Shown piece after piece: positions 1-8,357 of a stretch of DNA of 39,138 nucleotides. A program made the translations under genes and the position numbers. The stretch is from positions 1 to 39,138 of the IMG/VR virus record IMGVR_UViG_3300044815_000078; one strand, 5' to 3'. Position 1 is the stretch's first letter; each line of letters begins with the position of its first letter. This stretch comes from a virus. The notes under the pieces are model-generated. The model did not search any database, was not told the origin of the DNA, and saw only the letters and a program-made list of their open reading frames with translations.

Positions 1-127
1 CGCTTCTCTGTGTGCAGAACTGTCCCAGCTGGGACAGTTGGTCAGACGCTGGGCAGCGGCTCGGTCGGGCCGTCGCTGCCGTCCGCGTCGCCGACCGCGG
101 TGTCCAGGCCACCGAGGTTCGCGGCGA
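1..127. repeat. Terminal direct repeat, left copy (circular overlap)
   Basis: Bases 1-127 are identical to 39012-39138. A perfect repeat of exactly 127 bp at the two ends is the usual signature of a circular contig from a de Bruijn assembler run at k=127, rather than a biological terminal repeat. The real unit is 39,011 bp, so the minus-strand gene ending at position 42 directly faces the plus-strand gene ending at 38,962. Confidence 0.95.
18..39. promoter_or_regulatory. 22-bp perfect palindrome between convergent gene blocks
   Basis: The core ACTGTCCCAGCTGGGACAGT is flanked by A and T, giving 22 bp of uninterrupted dyad symmetry with no loop. It lies between the terminator hairpin at 38974-39015 and the end of the last late gene, and its second copy is 39029-39050. 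The half-site TGTCCC/GGGACA recurs in other palindromes of this genome (20005-20029, 28450-28464, 29482-29496, 31669-31683, 38217-38231). A loopless palindrome suits a dimeric DNA-binding protein better than a terminator. Function is inferred. Confidence 0.6.
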
Positions 128-353
128 GCCGGTCGTACGCCTCCTGCGCCGCGGCGTCGAGGGTGGAGTTGCCGGTCTCGACGGCGGTCTTGAACGCGTC
201 AAAGTCGGCGCGGATGTCGCTGACCTTGTCGTTGAGCAGGTTGAGCTGCTCGGCGGCGGAAGCCATCTGGTGCTCCAATCGGTGCAGGGCGGACAGGATG
301 CGCTTACGCGCTCCGACGTACTGGCGCACGCCGGCGATCAGGTCGAGGAACAC
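42..353 (-). CDS. Small coiled-coil protein, last gene of the lysis cassette
   Basis: The 103-residue protein starts at GTG, 3 nt after the holin stop codon. A short hydrophobic/basic N-terminus (FLDLIAGVRQYVGARKRIL) is followed by a heptad-like region around residues 22-90 with alternating hydrophobic positions and many Ala, Asp and Leu residues. The tail is acidic and Gly/Pro-rich. There are no cysteines and no clear transmembrane segment. Position directly after the holin suggests a lysis or tail accessory role. I do not recognise a named family. Confidence 0.75.
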   Translation of the reverse strand: MFLDLIAGVRQYVGARKRILSALHRLEHQMASAAEQLNLLNDKVSDIRADFDAFKTAVETGNSTLDAAAQEAYDRLAANLGGLDTAVGDADGSDGPTEPLPSV

Positions 354-356
354 GGC

Positions 357-581
357 TCAGTCCTGGCGGACGGCGCTGGGGTCGTTCGGTTCACCGATCC
401 CGGAGGTGACGATCGACGTCAGCACCGACAGGACAGCCGCACCGCCGGCCACACCGGCGCCGAGGGCGAAGTCGGCGTGCAGGACGTTGAAGCCGTCGAG
501 CGCCCACAGCCCGAGCAGCGACTGTGCTGCGGACTTCACGGCACGCTCACCGGCCTGCTTCCAAAAACGGGACGTCCACAT
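357..581 (-). CDS. Holin, r1t type
   Basis: This holin would form the inner-membrane lesion that releases the endolysin at the end of the lytic cycle. The protein is 74 aa from ATG 579-581, chosen because a GGAG ribosome site lies just upstream; an extension to 638 would only add an unlikely Arg/Pro-rich leader. It begins MWTSRFWKQAGERAVKSAAQ, an amphipathic start ('FW..A.ERAVK..AQ') that is the hallmark of the r1t-like holin family of actinophages. One or two hydrophobic segments follow (about residues 20-35 and 40-62, GAGVAGGAAVLSVLTSIV). The short C-terminus is charged. It lies with other membrane and coiled-coil genes behind the endolysin candidate. Confidence 0.88.
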   Translation of the reverse strand: MWTSRFWKQAGERAVKSAAQSLLGLWALDGFNVLHADFALGAGVAGGAAVLSVLTSIVTSGIGEPNDPSAVRQD

Positions 582-707
582 GCTGGTGCTCCGATCTGTG
601 CAGGGATATGGGCGCGCCGGACCGGCGTGGGGGCACACGGGGGTCCAGTCCGACGCGGGTCGGGGATGGACGCTGCCGCTATCGCCACGAGCGACCGACG
701 AGTTTTG

Positions 708-1097
708 TCAGGCGAGAGGGGTCGGGCCGTCGCCGATGGATTCACGCAGGCGGTCCATCGTCATCGCCGGGTCGTGGATCAGGCGCAGCACCATCGCCAG
801 GTAGCGGGCGAGCTCGTCGACCTGGATCTGCACCCGGTGCGCGGTCTGCTCGGCCTTGTCGGCGCGGGCGTCAGCAGCTTCCGCTTTGCGTTCCGCGTCG
901 TCGGCCCGCTCCCAGGCCCGGTCGGCGGAGGCCTCCAGCTTCGCCGCCCAGTCGAGCGTGGCCTGATTCAGCTGAACGTGCGCGGCGATCCGGACCGGCC
1001 GCCGGCGCAGGAACGCGCGGACCACCGCGCCGATGCCACCAGCGCCCATCAGCGTGCCGGTTACCTGGGCCATGGACACCCACTGGTCGCCGGTCAC
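708..1097 (-). CDS. Coiled-coil protein with hydrophobic N-terminus, lysis region
   Basis: The 129-aa product starts at GTG 1095-1097, overlapping the previous stop as GTGA. The Gly-rich hydrophobic N-terminal stretch (TLMGAGGIGAVVRAFLRRR, about residues 14-32) could be a membrane anchor. A long Ala/Glu/Arg coiled coil follows (about 35-95; DWAAKLEASADRAWERAD). The architecture, membrane-proximal with a rod, resembles spanin-like or chemotaxis-like helpers, but no lipobox or defined family is visible. Coupling to the membrane protein upstream suggests the two work together, probably in lysis. Function is inference. Confidence 0.72.
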   Translation of the reverse strand: MTGDQWVSMAQVTGTLMGAGGIGAVVRAFLRRRPVRIAAHVQLNQATLDWAAKLEASADRAWERADDAERKAEAADARADKAEQTAHRVQIQVDELARYLAMVLRLIHDPAMTMDRLRESIGDGPTPLA

Positions 1098-1543
1098 CCC
1101 TGCACCTTCCGCCGGATGGCCCGCAGGTCGCGGGTGACGGTGACGCTGCGGCGCACGTTGGCGTACATCCAGGTCGCGCACAGGCCGCCGCCGATCAGCG
1201 CCTGCCAGCCGAACACCGTGACGACCGCCGCGGTGTAGACGACCAGGGCGCCGGTCAGGATGAGCAGGCCGGCGCGTTCGATCTCCAGGCTGCGTTCGAC
1301 GTCGCGGTTCCAGTGCGAGCCGGCCAACGCGACCAGGCCGCCGAGTAGCAGGCCGATCGAGAACACGTAGAAAGCTGGGCCGTTGACCAGGGAGGCCAGG
1401 GAACCGGGGCGCGGCACGCCTGCAGTGAACAGGACGCCGAGGATCACGGCCCACACGTTGAAGGCGACCTCATGGGGTTTGTCACGGCCGAGCACGACGA
1501 CGATCGGCGGGAGGCCGCCGTCGCGGGCCGGGCCGTCGGTCAC
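1094..1543 (-). CDS. Multi-pass membrane protein of the lysis region
   Basis: The 149-aa protein starts at GTG overlapping the endolysin-like stop (GTGA). Hydrophobic segments lie near residues 26-42 (VAFNVWAVILGVLFTAGV), 56-74, 90-106 and 107-122 (FGWQALIGGGLCATW), so three or four membrane spans are likely. The C-terminus is basic (RRSVTVTRDLRAIRRKVQG). It sits between the putative endolysin and the holin. It could be a second holin, an antiholin or another envelope protein; the sequence does not decide. Confidence 0.72.
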   Translation of the reverse strand: MTDGPARDGGLPPIVVVLGRDKPHEVAFNVWAVILGVLFTAGVPRPGSLASLVNGPAFYVFSIGLLLGGLVALAGSHWNRDVERSLEIERAGLLILTGALVVYTAAVVTVFGWQALIGGGLCATWMYANVRRSVTVTRDLRAIRRKVQG

Positions 1544-2262
1544 GCCTTGGCCGGTAGCTTCGCGGCCAGTTCGTCGACCTTGGTCAGCAGCTTCAGCGTG
1601 TTGTTCTCGGCCCGTCGGGCGGTCGCACCGACGTAGAACAGCGACTCGGCCGGCGTCACGGTCGGGTTGCCGTCGGTCTTGGCGACCGCGTCACCGTTAG
1701 CATTCCACCGCGGCGAGACGTCGCCCACGCGAGCGTCGACGGCGCGGACCGCTTCCTCTCGGACGATGGTGCGCATCTTGGCCCAGTCGGCATCGGTCAT
1801 CGGCACGTTGATCAGCTCCTCGAAGCGGAAATTGAAGGTCGTGTTGTTGTCGGCCGCCTGGCTGTAGGTGCCCTCGACGTGGACGTGTTCGCGGTGCTGG
1901 TCGTCGCCGTAGTACGTCTCGGCCACGAAGCCGTTAACCGCCTGGTAGATCTTGCCGTTGAAGATGATGAAGCGGACGACGGACGCGAGGCCGGGCAGGT
2001 GGCGGACGTGGTCGACGTACTGCTGTGTGGTGACGCCTGGGGTGCGCAGGTCGGCGTCCATGTCCCAGGCGCGCCACTCGGGCAGGGTGTCCGGGTCGCC
2101 GTTCCACGTCGGCTTGCTACCGGCGGTGTCGTCGGGGTTGTGGCCGGAGCGGCGCAACCGGTGAGGCTTGTCGCCCACGCCGCCGTCGGAAGTCCGGTCG
2201 CGGGTGGGGAACGCCGTGTCGGTCTGGCGGCGCATGTTCTGCAGCCCGAGCGTCATGGGCAT
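1540..2262 (-). CDS. Putative endolysin / M15-like peptidase (tail-lysis boundary)
   Basis: The 240-aa protein has a strong ribosome site (GGGAGGA, 8 nt before ATG). Residues 39-130 carry a His/Asp pattern like zinc peptidases of the M15/VanY fold: SGH at 39-41, DMDAD at 67-71 and EHVHVE at 125-130, which could ligate zinc and cleave peptidoglycan stem peptides. 'LPEWRAWDMDADL' is common in actinophage proteins next to holins. The C-terminal half (about 145-240) is helical and lacks a recognisable wall-binding repeat. It begins the lysis cassette, immediately after the tail fibre genes. A structural tail-associated hydrolase is the alternative. Confidence 0.62.
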   Translation of the reverse strand: MPMTLGLQNMRRQTDTAFPTRDRTSDGGVGDKPHRLRRSGHNPDDTAGSKPTWNGDPDTLPEWRAWDMDADLRTPGVTTQQYVDHVRHLPGLASVVRFIIFNGKIYQAVNGFVAETYYGDDQHREHVHVEGTYSQAADNNTTFNFRFEELINVPMTDADWAKMRTIVREEAVRAVDARVGDVSPRWNANGDAVAKTDGNPTVTPAESLFYVGATARRAENNTLKLLTKVDELAAKLPAKA

Positions 2263-2326
2263 AGGGAGTCCTCCCTGCTGCGGGTTGGGTTACGGATGAG
2301 TTGGGCTCGGTAGCCCCGATCAGGGG

Positions 2327-2923
2327 TTACGGGCGGACGTACTCCAGTTCCAGCACCGACGAGTTCGGTGACGACACGTTCGTGTTCTGCGCCGACGTAC
2401 CGGTGTTGGCCTGCTGGCCGAGCAGCTCGATGTAGTCGGTGGTGCCGTTCAGCGCGGCCAGGCATTCCGTGAACACGGTGCCGGTCACCCCGGATGGACC
2501 CGAGGCCGGAGCGGTCTGCATGGCCAGGCCGCCGAGCCGCCCGCCCGGCGCGATGGCCGTAGATCCGTTCAGCCGGAAGTAGGCCTGAACCACGGTGTAG
2601 GTGGTGCTGGAAGCCATGCTGATCGACCCGCGGAGCCGGTAGATGCCCGCCTTGGTCGGCGTTACCCGGGTGGTTGAGCCGCCCGTGTTGAAGGAGCCGT
2701 TGGTGTCAATGGTCTCCGTGGTGAAGGTGATCGCCGTACCCGTGTTGTGCGGCAGGGTCTGCGCCACGGTCTGCACGAGCTTCACCACCGGGAAGTCCGC
2801 GCTGGCCAGCGCCTGCACGTCGGTGTCGATGTCGGTCGCAAGCTCCTGGAAGTGTTCCCAGATGCGGTCGTGGTCGCTGCTCTGCGGGTAGGTGTACCCG
2901 CGGTTCGGGGTGTTCGTGGTCAT
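2327..2923 (-). CDS. Tail fibre / receptor-binding candidate with C1q-like fold
   Basis: The 198-aa protein begins with a short helical segment (about 15-45, DHDRIWEHFQELATDIDTDV) typical of trimeric fibre N-termini. A beta-rich domain follows with the pattern GIYRLRGSISM ... AYFRLNGS ... TDYIELLGQQ ... VLELEYV, which resembles jelly-roll C1q/TNF-like trimer domains used for surface binding. It lies last among the tail genes, before the endolysin candidate, where receptor-binding proteins commonly sit. Function is inferred from position and strand pattern. Confidence 0.7.
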   Translation of the reverse strand: MTTNTPNRGYTYPQSSDHDRIWEHFQELATDIDTDVQALASADFPVVKLVQTVAQTLPHNTGTAITFTTETIDTNGSFNTGGSTTRVTPTKAGIYRLRGSISMASSTTYTVVQAYFRLNGSTAIAPGGRLGGLAMQTAPASGPSGVTGTVFTECLAALNGTTDYIELLGQQANTGTSAQNTNVSSPNSSVLELEYVRP

Positions 2924-2932
2924 CCCAGGGCC

Positions 2933-3691
2933 CTATCGCTGGTATCGGATCGTGAGGCTGAATGCCGCGCCGTAGCCACCCCGGCCTTCGAGGATGACGT
3001 ACGGGGAGCCGGACGAGTCGTAGAGGGCGAGCCCACCGGCGGTGCCGTCGACCATGGACTGCGCCCAGCTGGTCGGGAGCGTGAGCGTGCCGGACGCGCC
3101 CCACTTCAGCCGCGGGCCGGACGTCGAACTGCCCAGCGTCGGCGCCCCGGACGGGCGGGTTTTCTGCGTGACCAGCCACAGGGTGGTGGACTGGGCGGCC
3201 GTGATGCCGCCGGCGCTGCGGCGCTTCGCTTTGATCGACGCCGACAGGACTGTGGCGCCGGCCAGGGAGCGCGGGCCCTGCCCGTAGAACGAGCAGCCGA
3301 CGTGGTTGCCGTTGCCGCCGTACTGGCCCTGGTAGACGTCGTCGTTGTCGGTGCGCCACTTCGTGCCCTGCCGCGATCGGGTCTCGACCGGGTTGAAGGT
3401 CCGGGTGCCGGTGACGATGGTCGGCTTGGGCGACGGCGGTGGGGGTAGGGGTTCGACCGGCGGGACCGGGGCCGAAACCCCGTAGCGCTGCACGACAAGC
3501 CACAGCCCGTTGAACCTGACGAACGAGACCGGGTCCCCGGCGGCGATCGCCACATCCCGCGGGGCCTGCATGGTGATGTCCTGCCCGCCGACTGTGACGA
3601 GGACGGTGCCGGAGGCCTTCGCCGTGGCGGCGATCCCGTAGCCGCTGGGCACGTTGGCCAGGCTCACCCGGTTGCCTGCCGGGTCGCTCAT
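2933..3691 (-). CDS. Minor tail protein with proline linker
   Basis: The 252-aa protein starts at ATG 3689-3691, overlapping the preceding stop as ATGA. An N-terminal beta barrel-like part (1-72, RFNGLWLVVQRYG) is joined by a Pro-rich linker (about 75-92, PVEPLPPPPSPKPT) to a larger beta-sandwich region rich in Gly/Ser/Thr. The second half contains ITAAQSTTLWLV and SSGSPYVILEGRGGYGA, consistent with a carbohydrate-binding or adhesion domain. Two-domain tail-tip proteins of this form follow the tail-tip hub in many actinophages. The exact role is unknown. Confidence 0.75.
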   Translation of the reverse strand: MSDPAGNRVSLANVPSGYGIAATAKASGTVLVTVGGQDITMQAPRDVAIAAGDPVSFVRFNGLWLVVQRYGVSAPVPPVEPLPPPPSPKPTIVTGTRTFNPVETRSRQGTKWRTDNDDVYQGQYGGNGNHVGCSFYGQGPRSLAGATVLSASIKAKRRSAGGITAAQSTTLWLVTQKTRPSGAPTLGSSTSGPRLKWGASGTLTLPTSWAQSMVDGTAGGLALYDSSGSPYVILEGRGGYGAAFSLTIRYQR

Positions 3692-4773
3692 ACCGTGCTC
3701 ACCACCTTCAGGGTCATCGCCCCGGCGACGTACGGCAGCGTCAGTGCCTCGACGGTGCAGAGCAAGTTCGTCACGTAGTCGGTGGTGATCGCCACCGGGT
3801 CGCCGAGCTGGATCGTCGGATCGGGTGTGCAGGTGACGGTGAATTCCCGCAACACCGCCTGGCGCATCTTGCGGCGCAGGATGGTGTACGCCGCGCTGAT
3901 GCACTGGAAGTTGGTGGTCAGCAGTGGTGAGGAGAAGGCGTACGGCACCGGCAGCGGATTCGCCGCGCCGCCGAAGCGGGACCAGGGACCGTTGTTCACG
4001 TCGGCCACGCCGCGGACCTCGCCGCCGTCGGCGGCGTACCCGGTCACCACCACCACGTTGAAGCCGCCGTCACGGGTGGAGCTCCCCGAGGCCGACACGA
4101 GGGTGCCGCCCCGGGCGTTCGTGAAACTGCGCACCGCGGCCGTCGGCGTGACGTCCGGGACCACCTCGAGATAGCCCTGCTCGTTGACGAACATGTCCGC
4201 CGCCCACACGTCGAGCAGATCGCGCAGCGCCGCGAGCCGGTCGTTGTCCCAACTGGCCGCGAGCCCGGCCGTCACCGACCGGTCCGCCGGGGCGGAGTCG
4301 AGGTCGGCCGTCAGTGCCGGCTCGATGAGCTGCCGCAGGGTGGAGGCGATCGTGCCAGTCGGCTGGAACGGGCTGGCGAACTTCGCCTCGTCGATCAGGT
4401 AGAGCAGCCCGGCGGCGGTGACCCGGATGGACTCGCCGTCGTCGACCGACTCGATGATCAGGAACTCGCCGCGCTGGAACCATTCGATACCGGCCGTGCC
4501 GAGGCTCACCCCGAGTGTCACCTTGAGGGTCTGCCCTTTGGCGGCGAGCGGGTGCGTGTCGGTGGTGGGTGTCCAGTCGAACCCGTCGGCCTGCCGGGGG
4601 ACGGTGAACGAGACCCGTTCCGGCACGTTGAGGCTGCGGTCGCTGTCCTCGGTCGCCGCGGCCACCGGGACCTCGTCGGCCAGCAGCGTCTCGCCAAGCC
4701 AGGACGACACCCGCAGGTGGTAGGTGTAGCTGCCGTCGAGGATCGCGCGGGCGGTGGCGCTGACCGGGATCAC
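3688..4773 (-). CDS. Minor tail protein, tail-tip hub (DUF5047-like)
   Basis: The 361-aa protein is read from GTG 4771-4773, 1 nt after the previous stop; a longer GTG start at 4813-4815 would overlap the upstream gene by about 40 bases. The opening (ATARAILDGSYTYHLRVSSW) and the later 'VPERVSFTVP....DWTP' block are characteristic of a conserved actinophage minor tail protein family. The middle holds a hub-like beta region (GEFLIIESVDDGESIRVTAA), and the C-terminus ends with beta strands (LGDPVAITTDYVTNLLCTVE). It is likely a structural part of the baseplate-like tail tip. Confidence 0.8.
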   Translation of the reverse strand: MIPVSATARAILDGSYTYHLRVSSWLGETLLADEVPVAAATEDSDRSLNVPERVSFTVPRQADGFDWTPTTDTHPLAAKGQTLKVTLGVSLGTAGIEWFQRGEFLIIESVDDGESIRVTAAGLLYLIDEAKFASPFQPTGTIASTLRQLIEPALTADLDSAPADRSVTAGLAASWDNDRLAALRDLLDVWAADMFVNEQGYLEVVPDVTPTAAVRSFTNARGGTLVSASGSSTRDGGFNVVVVTGYAADGGEVRGVADVNNGPWSRFGGAANPLPVPYAFSSPLLTTNFQCISAAYTILRRKMRQAVLREFTVTCTPDPTIQLGDPVAITTDYVTNLLCTVEALTLPYVAGAMTLKVVSTV

Positions 4774-4774
4774 G

Positions 4775-6202
4775 TCAGATCCAATCGGTTTGGGCGACGT
4801 CGAGGAGGGTCGCACCCGCGCCCATGTAGGTGGCGATGTCCGCGAGCGTGCCGGTGGGGCCGATGTAGTTCGCGATGTCCAGCAAGGTGTAGCCGCGGGC
4901 CTGCAGCACCGCCGCCCACCCGTCGGTCTCCGCGTACTCGATCGTGATGAGCCGGCGGGGGTCGGAGCCGTCCTGGCTGAACCGCTTCTCGGTCACCCGG
5001 TCCACGGCCAGGTAGGCGTCGATGCCGTCATACGGGTCCCCGCTGACGGTGCTCACGCCGGGTTGGCGAATCTGGACGGTGCCCTCGGTGGCGTCGGCCA
5101 GCAGGGCCATCAGGTTGTCGCGGGAACTGGTCGTGTCGGTGAACAGCTCGTAGCTGCCCTCGGCCTGACCCATCTGCCCGGTGATCACGATGTTGCGCCC
5201 GCCGACGTTGAACCGTGCCGAGCTGGACGGGGCGTAGGTCTTGTCCCCCACGGCGGTCACGACGACCTCGGCCGCCGCCCCGGTGATCGCGTCGGTCAGG
5301 GCGACCTTCCCGCCCGGCAGGGTGTACGTCGTCGTGGCCGTGACGTACTCGGCCTGACCCTCGACGACAGCCACGTACCGCACCGGCACCCCGAACGGGA
5401 GCTCGGCGTCGACCACCACGTACGCCGCGTCGATCGTCGCGTCCGTCGTGGCCCCGCGGACCAGGGTCCGGACGCCCGCCACTTCCCGGTAGACGGCAAC
5501 GCTGTCACCGATCGTCAGCCCGCTGACCGTGATCAGCGCCCGGTGCGGGAAGACGTCCTGCTCGATGGTGGAGATTGTCGCCGCAGGCTTGAGCGCGAGG
5601 ACGGTCGCCCGGCTGATCGCCGCCGCGCCGCCGGTCACGGTCAGGGCGGCCGAGATGATGTCGGCCTCGGCCGTCTCGACCTTCGTGTAGACCGCCAGCG
5701 TCGCGTCGTCGCCGGTCGTAACCGAGGAGAACGCCGCAGCCGTATAGCCGGACGGGACCGTGATCGAGGTCGCGTCGTCCTGCTTCCACGCCGCGATCGT
5801 CACCGCCTGGCCTGGGCCGGGGACGTCGAGGGCCGGATAGGTGACGTTCTGCGCGGAGGCGTTGAGGAGACCGGCCGACACCGAGGCGGTCAGCGCGTCC
5901 GGGCTGACGCCGCGGTGAGCAAGGATCACCGCCTGTGTGTCGGCGAGGGCCACCCCGCCCGCGAAGGCGACGGTTGGGGCTGTGACGCCGGCCGCATACC
6001 ACCGGCCGAAGATCGCCAGGTTTCCCGAGGTGGCGATCGGCGCCCAGCCGGTCGGGGTGCTGACGGTGCCCGCCCCGCTGTTGCGGATCGCCGCGGTCAG
6101 TACCAGGAGGTCACCGGTCACAAGCCCCGTCGGCAGGGCGGGCACGACTGAGGCGTTGACCCCTGCTGCGACCGCGCCGGCACCGACGTAAGTGATCGTC
6201 AT
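4775..6202 (-). CDS. Minor tail protein (distal tail / tail-tip component)
   Basis: The 475-aa protein overlaps the tape-measure stop codon (ATGA), the position of the distal tail protein. Residues 1-205 form a beta-rich domain (GWAPIATSGNLAIFGRWYAA, ALADTQAVILAHRGV) resembling lectin/jelly-roll modules that package aqueous or carbohydrate ligands. Residues 215-475 contain further strands and a C-terminal segment with two short repeats (TLLDIANYIGPTGTLADIAT, TYMGAGATLLDVAQ) reminiscent of LysM-like spacing. No catalytic motif is seen. It probably joins the tail tube to the hub. Confidence 0.8.
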   Translation of the reverse strand: MTITYVGAGAVAAGVNASVVPALPTGLVTGDLLVLTAAIRNSGAGTVSTPTGWAPIATSGNLAIFGRWYAAGVTAPTVAFAGGVALADTQAVILAHRGVSPDALTASVSAGLLNASAQNVTYPALDVPGPGQAVTIAAWKQDDATSITVPSGYTAAAFSSVTTGDDATLAVYTKVETAEADIISAALTVTGGAAAISRATVLALKPAATISTIEQDVFPHRALITVSGLTIGDSVAVYREVAGVRTLVRGATTDATIDAAYVVVDAELPFGVPVRYVAVVEGQAEYVTATTTYTLPGGKVALTDAITGAAAEVVVTAVGDKTYAPSSSARFNVGGRNIVITGQMGQAEGSYELFTDTTSSRDNLMALLADATEGTVQIRQPGVSTVSGDPYDGIDAYLAVDRVTEKRFSQDGSDPRRLITIEYAETDGWAAVLQARGYTLLDIANYIGPTGTLADIATYMGAGATLLDVAQTDWI

Positions 6203-7902
6203 CGGGTGCCCACCTTTTGCCGGTACGCCGCGCGGCTCACCGCCTCGTCGACCGTACGATTCGTGTACTCCCGGAACTGGCGCCCGTCGAGGTCGACCCG
6301 GACATTGGTCTGGTTGTCCACGGTGACCGCCGCCGGCCCGCCCGTACGGCCACCGCCCGCGCCGTTGGCGAACGCGAAGCTGCTGGACGCGGCAAGGTTC
6401 GCTTGCGGGCCCAGCTTCCCGAGCCGCGCCTTGTTGAGTGCCCCAGCGTTGACCTTCACCGTCACCGTGACGGTCTTGCCCTGCACCGCGCTGATCGCCC
6501 GCCGGACCTCACGGGCGTTCTCCAGGGCCTTGGCCGCCTCGAGCGAAATCTTGGTGTCTCGCTTCGACGGGATGCCGAGCAGTTGGTTGGCCAAGTTCCG
6601 TGCCTCGCTGGCGCCCTTTCCGGCCTTCTCTGCCAGCCTGATGAAGCTGCCCCGCAGGGTCTCGGCGAGAGCAGCGGACTTCGGGCCGACGCCGTTGACC
6701 TTGACGAACGCGTCGTAGTTCTGCCTGGCCGCCTGCGCGACGCTCGACAGTGCGTCGCGGTTCTCCCGGCCTTTCGCGCTGTTCAGCGCGAGGTTCCGGC
6801 CGTTCTCGCTGATCGTCTTGCTGGCGTTCGAGATGGCGCTGGCAACGCTGGTCGTCGACGAGTAGAGCCCGTTGTTCTGATCGGTCAGTTGACGGGTGGC
6901 TTCACGCATCGCGTCTGCACTGGCCGTCGTGGACTGCAACGCGGTGGCCATCTTGTCCGCGCCGCTCTTCGCCGCCTGGAACCCATCGGCCGCAGCGAAT
7001 GACCCCGAACCGGTCTTGCGGGCAGACTCGCCGGCCCTGTCGAACTGCTGGGCGACCATGCCGATCGGGCCAGCCAGGCCGTACGCGAGCTGCTTGATGA
7101 CCCCGAACTTGGACAGCACCTCGTAGACCTTCGTGAGCCCGGCGATGACCGGGCCGAGGATCGTCAGGAAGGAACTGAGGACGTCGAAGATGTCGCGCAG
7201 GGCCGCCGCGGCACCGCCGGACTGTCCGCCGATCTGCTCGAACAGGTCGCCGACGCTGTTGCCGAGCTGGGCCAGGCCGTCGCTCAAGGCGGCGATGACG
7301 GGACCGGCATTGGCGACCAGGGAGTCGATGCCGCGCAGGATGCCCTCGAAGCCCTTGGTGGCGCCGTTGACCAGCGGTTCGACGAACCGCGACGAGTTGG
7401 CGAAGATGTTCTTGATCCGGCCGTTGACCCGGTCGAAGGAGTCGCCGATCGTGTCGATGGCCTTGAGGACCGGCTGGATGAACGGCACGGCGTCCTGCTC
7501 CAGGGAACCAAGCAGCCGGGTGCCGAGGTCTTTACCCGCGGCCTGCACCCGGGCGTCGCGGGCGGCCAGCAGGACGCCACCGATGACACCGCCGATCCCG
7601 GCGCCGCCGATGACCGCGGCGGACAGGGTGGCTGCCAGCAGCGGCGCGGATGCCACCAGCCCGCCGACAAGCAGCGGCCCACCAGCTGCGCCGGCGTCTG
7701 TGAGCGTCTGTGTGATCCCGGCGGCGAGCTTCGGCGAGAACCGCTCGATCGCGCTGACCAGGCCCTCGGCGACCCCGTCGCCGGTCTTCTTGCTCTCGCG
7801 CTTGACGTTGTCCGATGTGCGCTTGAAGGCACGCTCGGCGGCGGCGAGGGCTTCACCGGTCCGGTCGGACGCGGTCACGTTGATTTCTACGTCGCGGGCC
7901 AT
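6199..7902 (-). CDS. Tape measure protein
   Basis: The 567-aa protein starts at ATG 7900-7902 with an excellent ribosome site (GGAGGGGGTGAGC). It opens with a typical sequence (MARDVEINVTASDRTGEAL), then a helical segment, and a Gly/Ala-rich hydrophobic zone (about 80-135, SAAVIGGAGIGGVIGGVLLA) thought to insert into the host membrane. A long helical rod follows. Length sets tail length in the family; 567 residues would predict a fairly short flexible tail of roughly 80-90 nm at about 1.5 angstrom per residue. It lies after the chaperone genes as expected. No lytic transglycosylase or peptidase motif is visible. Confidence 0.92.
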   Translation of the reverse strand: MARDVEINVTASDRTGEALAAAERAFKRTSDNVKRESKKTGDGVAEGLVSAIERFSPKLAAGITQTLTDAGAAGGPLLVGGLVASAPLLAATLSAAVIGGAGIGGVIGGVLLAARDARVQAAGKDLGTRLLGSLEQDAVPFIQPVLKAIDTIGDSFDRVNGRIKNIFANSSRFVEPLVNGATKGFEGILRGIDSLVANAGPVIAALSDGLAQLGNSVGDLFEQIGGQSGGAAAALRDIFDVLSSFLTILGPVIAGLTKVYEVLSKFGVIKQLAYGLAGPIGMVAQQFDRAGESARKTGSGSFAAADGFQAAKSGADKMATALQSTTASADAMREATRQLTDQNNGLYSSTTSVASAISNASKTISENGRNLALNSAKGRENRDALSSVAQAARQNYDAFVKVNGVGPKSAALAETLRGSFIRLAEKAGKGASEARNLANQLLGIPSKRDTKISLEAAKALENAREVRRAISAVQGKTVTVTVKVNAGALNKARLGKLGPQANLAASSSFAFANGAGGGRTGGPAAVTVDNQTNVRVDLDGRQFREYTNRTVDEAVSRAAYRQKVGTR

Positions 7903-7904
7903 GC

Positions 7905-8357
7905 TCACCCCCTCCGGATCTGCTCGGTCGCCCGGTCGAGGGCCTTGTCGATCTCGGCGCGCCACTCGGTGGCTTCCTCGACCGGCTTGGTGAAGAAGCC
8001 CGGCGGGACGCTCTGGGTGTGCCAGCTGCCCCTGCTGCGCCGGCCCCAGGACGGGTGCCGGACCCGGCCGCGGTCCAGGGCGTTCATGTCGGAGCGACCG
8101 CCGGTGGAGTTCCGGCCGCCCTTGATCGTGATGCTGGCCGCGCGGGAACTCGTCTTGATGGCCAGGTTGATCCGGATGCTCGCGGCCCACTTGTTCAAGC
8201 CGCCACGGCTAGGCAGCGTCTCGGTGGCCCGCGCCCGGATCGACTTACGCACCGCAGGAAGCGGCTTGCGGATGCCCGCGCGCAGCTCCTTGAGCACCAC
8301 CTTGCGGTCGCGGAACGAGCGCAACTCCCGGACGAACTCGTCGATGCTCGTGGCCAC
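7905..8357 (-). CDS. HK97 gp10-like minor tail / tail completion protein
   Basis: The 150-aa protein starts at GTG 8355-8357, sharing its G with the chaperone-extension stop (TAGTG). It is rich in Arg/Lys, with helix-strand patterning (ELRSFRDRKVVLKELRAGIR, then AASIRINLAIKTSSRAASIT) typical of HK97 gp10-type tail completion proteins. The C-terminal 'WHTQSVPPGFFTKPVEEA' is also common in that family. Placement between the tail chaperones and the tape measure is less usual than among the connectors, but it occurs in actinophages. Confidence 0.78.
   Translation of the reverse strand: MATSIDEFVRELRSFRDRKVVLKELRAGIRKPLPAVRKSIRARATETLPSRGGLNKWAASIRINLAIKTSSRAASITIKGGRNSTGGRSDMNALDRGRVRHPSWGRRSRGSWHTQSVPPGFFTKPVEEATEWRAEIDKALDRATEQIRRG

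Noticed and set aside
12-1238. Plus-strand coding across the lysis region
   Set aside because: The frame is antisense to several coupled genes with a recognisable holin; it starts inside the palindrome and lacks a ribosome site.
2303-2316. Terminator GGGCT-CGGT-AGCCC between fibre and endolysin genes
   Set aside because: Only a 5-bp stem without T-tract; too weak to call in GC-rich DNA.
4754-6151. A 465-codon plus-strand open frame
   Set aside because: It lies opposite the well-supported minor tail gene, is Arg/Gly/Asp-rich and has no domain pattern, which is typical of GC-rich antisense frames.
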